Assembly (NCBI GenBank): GCA_002709665.1
Contig: PAQK01000046.1
Coordinates: forward strand, 135,015 to 169,372
Direction of reading: 5' to 3'
Source: Gemmatimonadota bacterium
GTDB lineage: Bacteria > Latescibacterota > UBA2968 > GCA-2709665
DNA length: 34,358 bases
Position numbers and translations under genes: made by a program. Positions within the stretch are counted from its first letter, which is position 1. Each line of letters opens with the position of its first letter. Under the pieces are notes generated by a model. The model saw nothing but the letters and a program-made list of their open reading frames with translations, was not told where the DNA came from and did not search any database. Positions 32,261 to 34,358 of this stretch are shown one piece after another.

Positions 32261-34342
32261 TCAGGCACCTGCCATTGCCGTCCTTGTTGACCTGGCCAGG
32301 AGCATCTCGACTGCCAGGAGGACGAACACCATCCCCAGCACTGGTCGCCAGAGCTCCTTACCCATTCGTGTCTCCAATACTGCATCTGACAGTTTTGTTT
32401 CTTCTGCAACCGTGAAGACATCTGCATCTTCAAAGTGTCCCTCTATTCTCGCCACAGGTGTAAGGGCTACTTCCTCCTCCGGAAGATGAACAGCAAACAT
32501 GTCTGCCAACCTCTCGTTTGCATATATCTCCCAGATGCCCGGCTCGTTCAGGTCACCCACAGGCCAAACCGGATTAGCACCCCTTTGTTCCGGCCATATG
32601 GTTCTGGGTTCACCGGACGGGGGCTTTAGAAGGGCCTCCCTAGCCCGGATCCCGGTAATCTCCCGACTCACGGTTTCCCCCACCACATAGTTGGACTTGC
32701 CGAAGGTCTCCATAGCCAGGTATCGGATGACCTGGTGCAAAAAAGGAATGAATAATCCGGTAACCGGTAGATCTGTCCATGACAGGTCCTGACCTAAACT
32801 CGAAGTAAGCATCAGCGTGCGGCCGTCTTCGATCCTGGCTTCAAGGACGGCTGCAGAACCACTATTGAAGGAAACGATTGTACTAAGAGATTCTGTGACC
32901 TGGACCCTGTAGTAGGCGTAGAAACGCGGCCCCTTGAAGGTCTTTTGCGGTCGAGCGTTTTGAAAAACAGGGTGAACGGGGAGCGGCCGTTCCAAACTGT
33001 GATAGGTGCGCATCTGGTCCGGGTTGCCCACTACGGAGATAAGCTTGGTGGGCATCAAGGCGGGCAACAGTTCGCTGTTGTAATGTCGGATGTCTATCTG
33101 CTCACCAAGCGTCACCAGCAAACCTGTGCCTCGCTTGATTTTTCGTAGGAGTACGTCTATCTGTCCTCTGCGAAGCCTGGACACGTTGCAAAGGACCACT
33201 ACATCCACATTAGCCAAGAGACTCTGGTTCAATTCCTCCGGCTTGGCCCGATGCACAATAATCTGGTCACCGTGATCTTGGGAAGTGGCCAGGGCCTGTT
33301 CTATGTAATACGTGTCACCCGTAGTTTCGCCGAGCACCAGGACCCGAATTTGATCCGGTACTGCAAGGACAGCGGTTAGGGAGTTGTCAGGCTCAAAATC
33401 ATCCTCGCCAAGTTGAAGCACGACAGGGACCTGCCCACCTCTTTCTGGAGTGAACCTTGAGTGCCATTTCTTATTTGTTTCTGGTTCCAGATACAGCAGC
33501 TCCTGTGCAATACGGCGTCCATCCATATACACCTCAACTGGAATCTCGAAACCGGGGTCTGGGCCGTAGTTGACCAATTCCACTTCCAGCGTTGCACTAC
33601 GGCCCACGGAAAGGACCTGTCCCAAAGGGGACGCGGCAAGAACACCCAGATTCCTGACCTTCTTCGGACGCGTAGGTACCACGAAAATGGACAGACCAGA
33701 AACCGCAGGGAGGGATTCGGGAACCGACAACCATCCCCCTCTGGCCATATCGGAGATGATGTAGAGCTCTCGGTTGACAAGGGCGGAGGACCCGAGTTGC
33801 CTAAACGCTTGAACCAGTACAGGTCCCAGGTTGGTACTTCTGTATGACGGCTGTGCGATCTCGAGTCGGGACTGCACGTGTTCCACGGAACGGGAATTGA
33901 ATGGTTCCGTCCTGTCGTCAAAAAGGTGGAGGCTGACGTCATCTCTTGAATCGAATAGCCCCAGGGCTTCACGTGTCCGCTCTCTGGCACGGTCGAATAA
34001 AGTGCCACCGTTCAGGCGATGGCGCATACTTAGGGATCGATCCAGGAGCAGGACCGCCGAAGTGCGCGCACCTGCTGTACCATCAGACCTTGTGCCCTTT
34101 ACCGTGGGCCCCGAGAAGGCCAATGCAAGAAGCAACAAAATCAGGGACCGGATGATGAGCAACAGAATCTGCTTGAGCTTCACCTTCTTCATGCGATCCT
34201 GCTGCAAGGTCTGCAGCAAAGCCACGTTGCTGAAAGGTACGGAGACAGTCCTCCGCCTGTTCAGAAGGTGAATCAACAGCGGTAGTAGCCCGGCCCAAAG
34301 GCCGTGAAGCAGGGCTGGATTGGTAAAGGACAGGCCAAGCAT
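32261..34342 (-). CDS. BatA-type (aerotolerance regulator N-terminal) vWA membrane protein
   Basis: A 693-residue inner-membrane protein. The N-terminal BatA domain is typical: LSFTNPALLHGLWAGLLPLLIHLLNRR, a charged linker, and a second helix (ILLLIIRSLILLLLALAF, about 59-76). A vWA-like domain follows, with an intact MIDAS start DRSLS (about residues 100-104). After Ig-like and glutamine-amidotransferase-like regions (for example VRVLVLGE, VDVVVLCNVSRL) a last helix lies near the C-terminus (LGMVFVLLAVEMLL). Such proteins are usually near a MoxR ATPase and other Bat genes, linked to envelope stress or assembly; the exact role is unsettled. ATG 34342 lies 16 bp from the window edge, so upstream partners are not visible. 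Confidence 0.85.
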   Translation of the reverse strand: MLGLSFTNPALLHGLWAGLLPLLIHLLNRRRTVSVPFSNVALLQTLQQDRMKKVKLKQILLLIIRSLILLLLALAFSGPTVKGTRSDGTAGARTSAVLLLDRSLSMRHRLNGGTLFDRARERTREALGLFDSRDDVSLHLFDDRTEPFNSRSVEHVQSRLEIAQPSYRSTNLGPVLVQAFRQLGSSALVNRELYIISDMARGGWLSVPESLPAVSGLSIFVVPTRPKKVRNLGVLAASPLGQVLSVGRSATLEVELVNYGPDPGFEIPVEVYMDGRRIAQELLYLEPETNKKWHSRFTPERGGQVPVVLQLGEDDFEPDNSLTAVLAVPDQIRVLVLGETTGDTYYIEQALATSQDHGDQIIVHRAKPEELNQSLLANVDVVVLCNVSRLRRGQIDVLLRKIKRGTGLLVTLGEQIDIRHYNSELLPALMPTKLISVVGNPDQMRTYHSLERPLPVHPVFQNARPQKTFKGPRFYAYYRVQVTESLSTIVSFNSGSAAVLEARIEDGRTLMLTSSLGQDLSWTDLPVTGLFIPFLHQVIRYLAMETFGKSNYVVGETVSREITGIRAREALLKPPSGEPRTIWPEQRGANPVWPVGDLNEPGIWEIYANERLADMFAVHLPEEEVALTPVARIEGHFEDADVFTVAEETKLSDAVLETRMGKELWRPVLGMVFVLLAVEMLLARSTRTAMAGA

Positions 34343-34358
34343 TCTTTTTTTCCGTCAG

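Noticed and set aside
1-34358. CRISPR arrays, tRNA or rRNA genes, insertion sequences
   Set aside because: No regular direct repeats, cloverleaf-like sequence or transposase were recognised on reading both strands; a tool-based scan would be needed to be certain.

Overview
The window is a bacterial chromosome segment, dense in genes and of moderate GC. No rRNA, tRNA, CRISPR array or insertion sequence was seen. Family content suggests an uncultured lineage of the FCB group or a neighbouring phylum, with Latescibacterota-like organisms the best guess. The pointers are a BatA-type vWA membrane protein, an Ig-like lipoprotein with a GGPPD start after its lipobox, a LamG/propeller protein, expanded ceramidase-like hydrolases, a heparinase II/III-type lyase, and a secreted metalloprotease ending in two EF-hand-like FADF repeats. 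This placement is inference from family content only.

Left part, minus strand (1-4111): a 5'-partial queA, a DUF2905 membrane protein whose frame is broken at a G run, and a two-gene operon of a zinc-dependent dehydrogenase and a KduD-like SDR, probably for uronate or keto-sugar catabolism. Then come the wreck of a hybrid histidine kinase and a small conserved ribbon-helix-helix-like gene with its own strong promoter and terminator.

Plus-strand block (4265-20321): dinG with a fused exonuclease domain whose catalytic residues are altered, a short relA/spoT-type gene, a small coiled-coil lipoprotein, and a decayed RNase II-family gene ending at a strong hairpin. After that terminator lies a carbohydrate-related cluster: a LamG-like protein with a seven-repeat propeller inserted in it, an MFS transporter, a beta-helix protein, a large heparinase II/III-type lyase overlapping it, and a neutral/alkaline-ceramidase-like hydrolase followed by a terminator. 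LamG, beta-helix and lyase genes all lack recognisable signal peptides.

Right part, minus strand (20346-34342), read in the direction of transcription from the window's right end: a BatA/vWA membrane protein, then topA, xerC, an Ig-like lipoprotein, a pilin-like protein and a matrixin metalloprotease with propeller and Ca-binding repeats. The last three are tightly coupled. Next are two small unrecognised ORFs and a hairpin, then a second ceramidase-like gene and a UbiA-UbiX pair (probably menaquinone biosynthesis) with overlapping ends.

The points most worth attention are the leaderless glycan cluster with its ceramidase-like partners, the LamG-propeller architecture, the DinG active-site changes, and two clearly decayed regulatory or RNA-processing genes among otherwise intact housekeeping genes.
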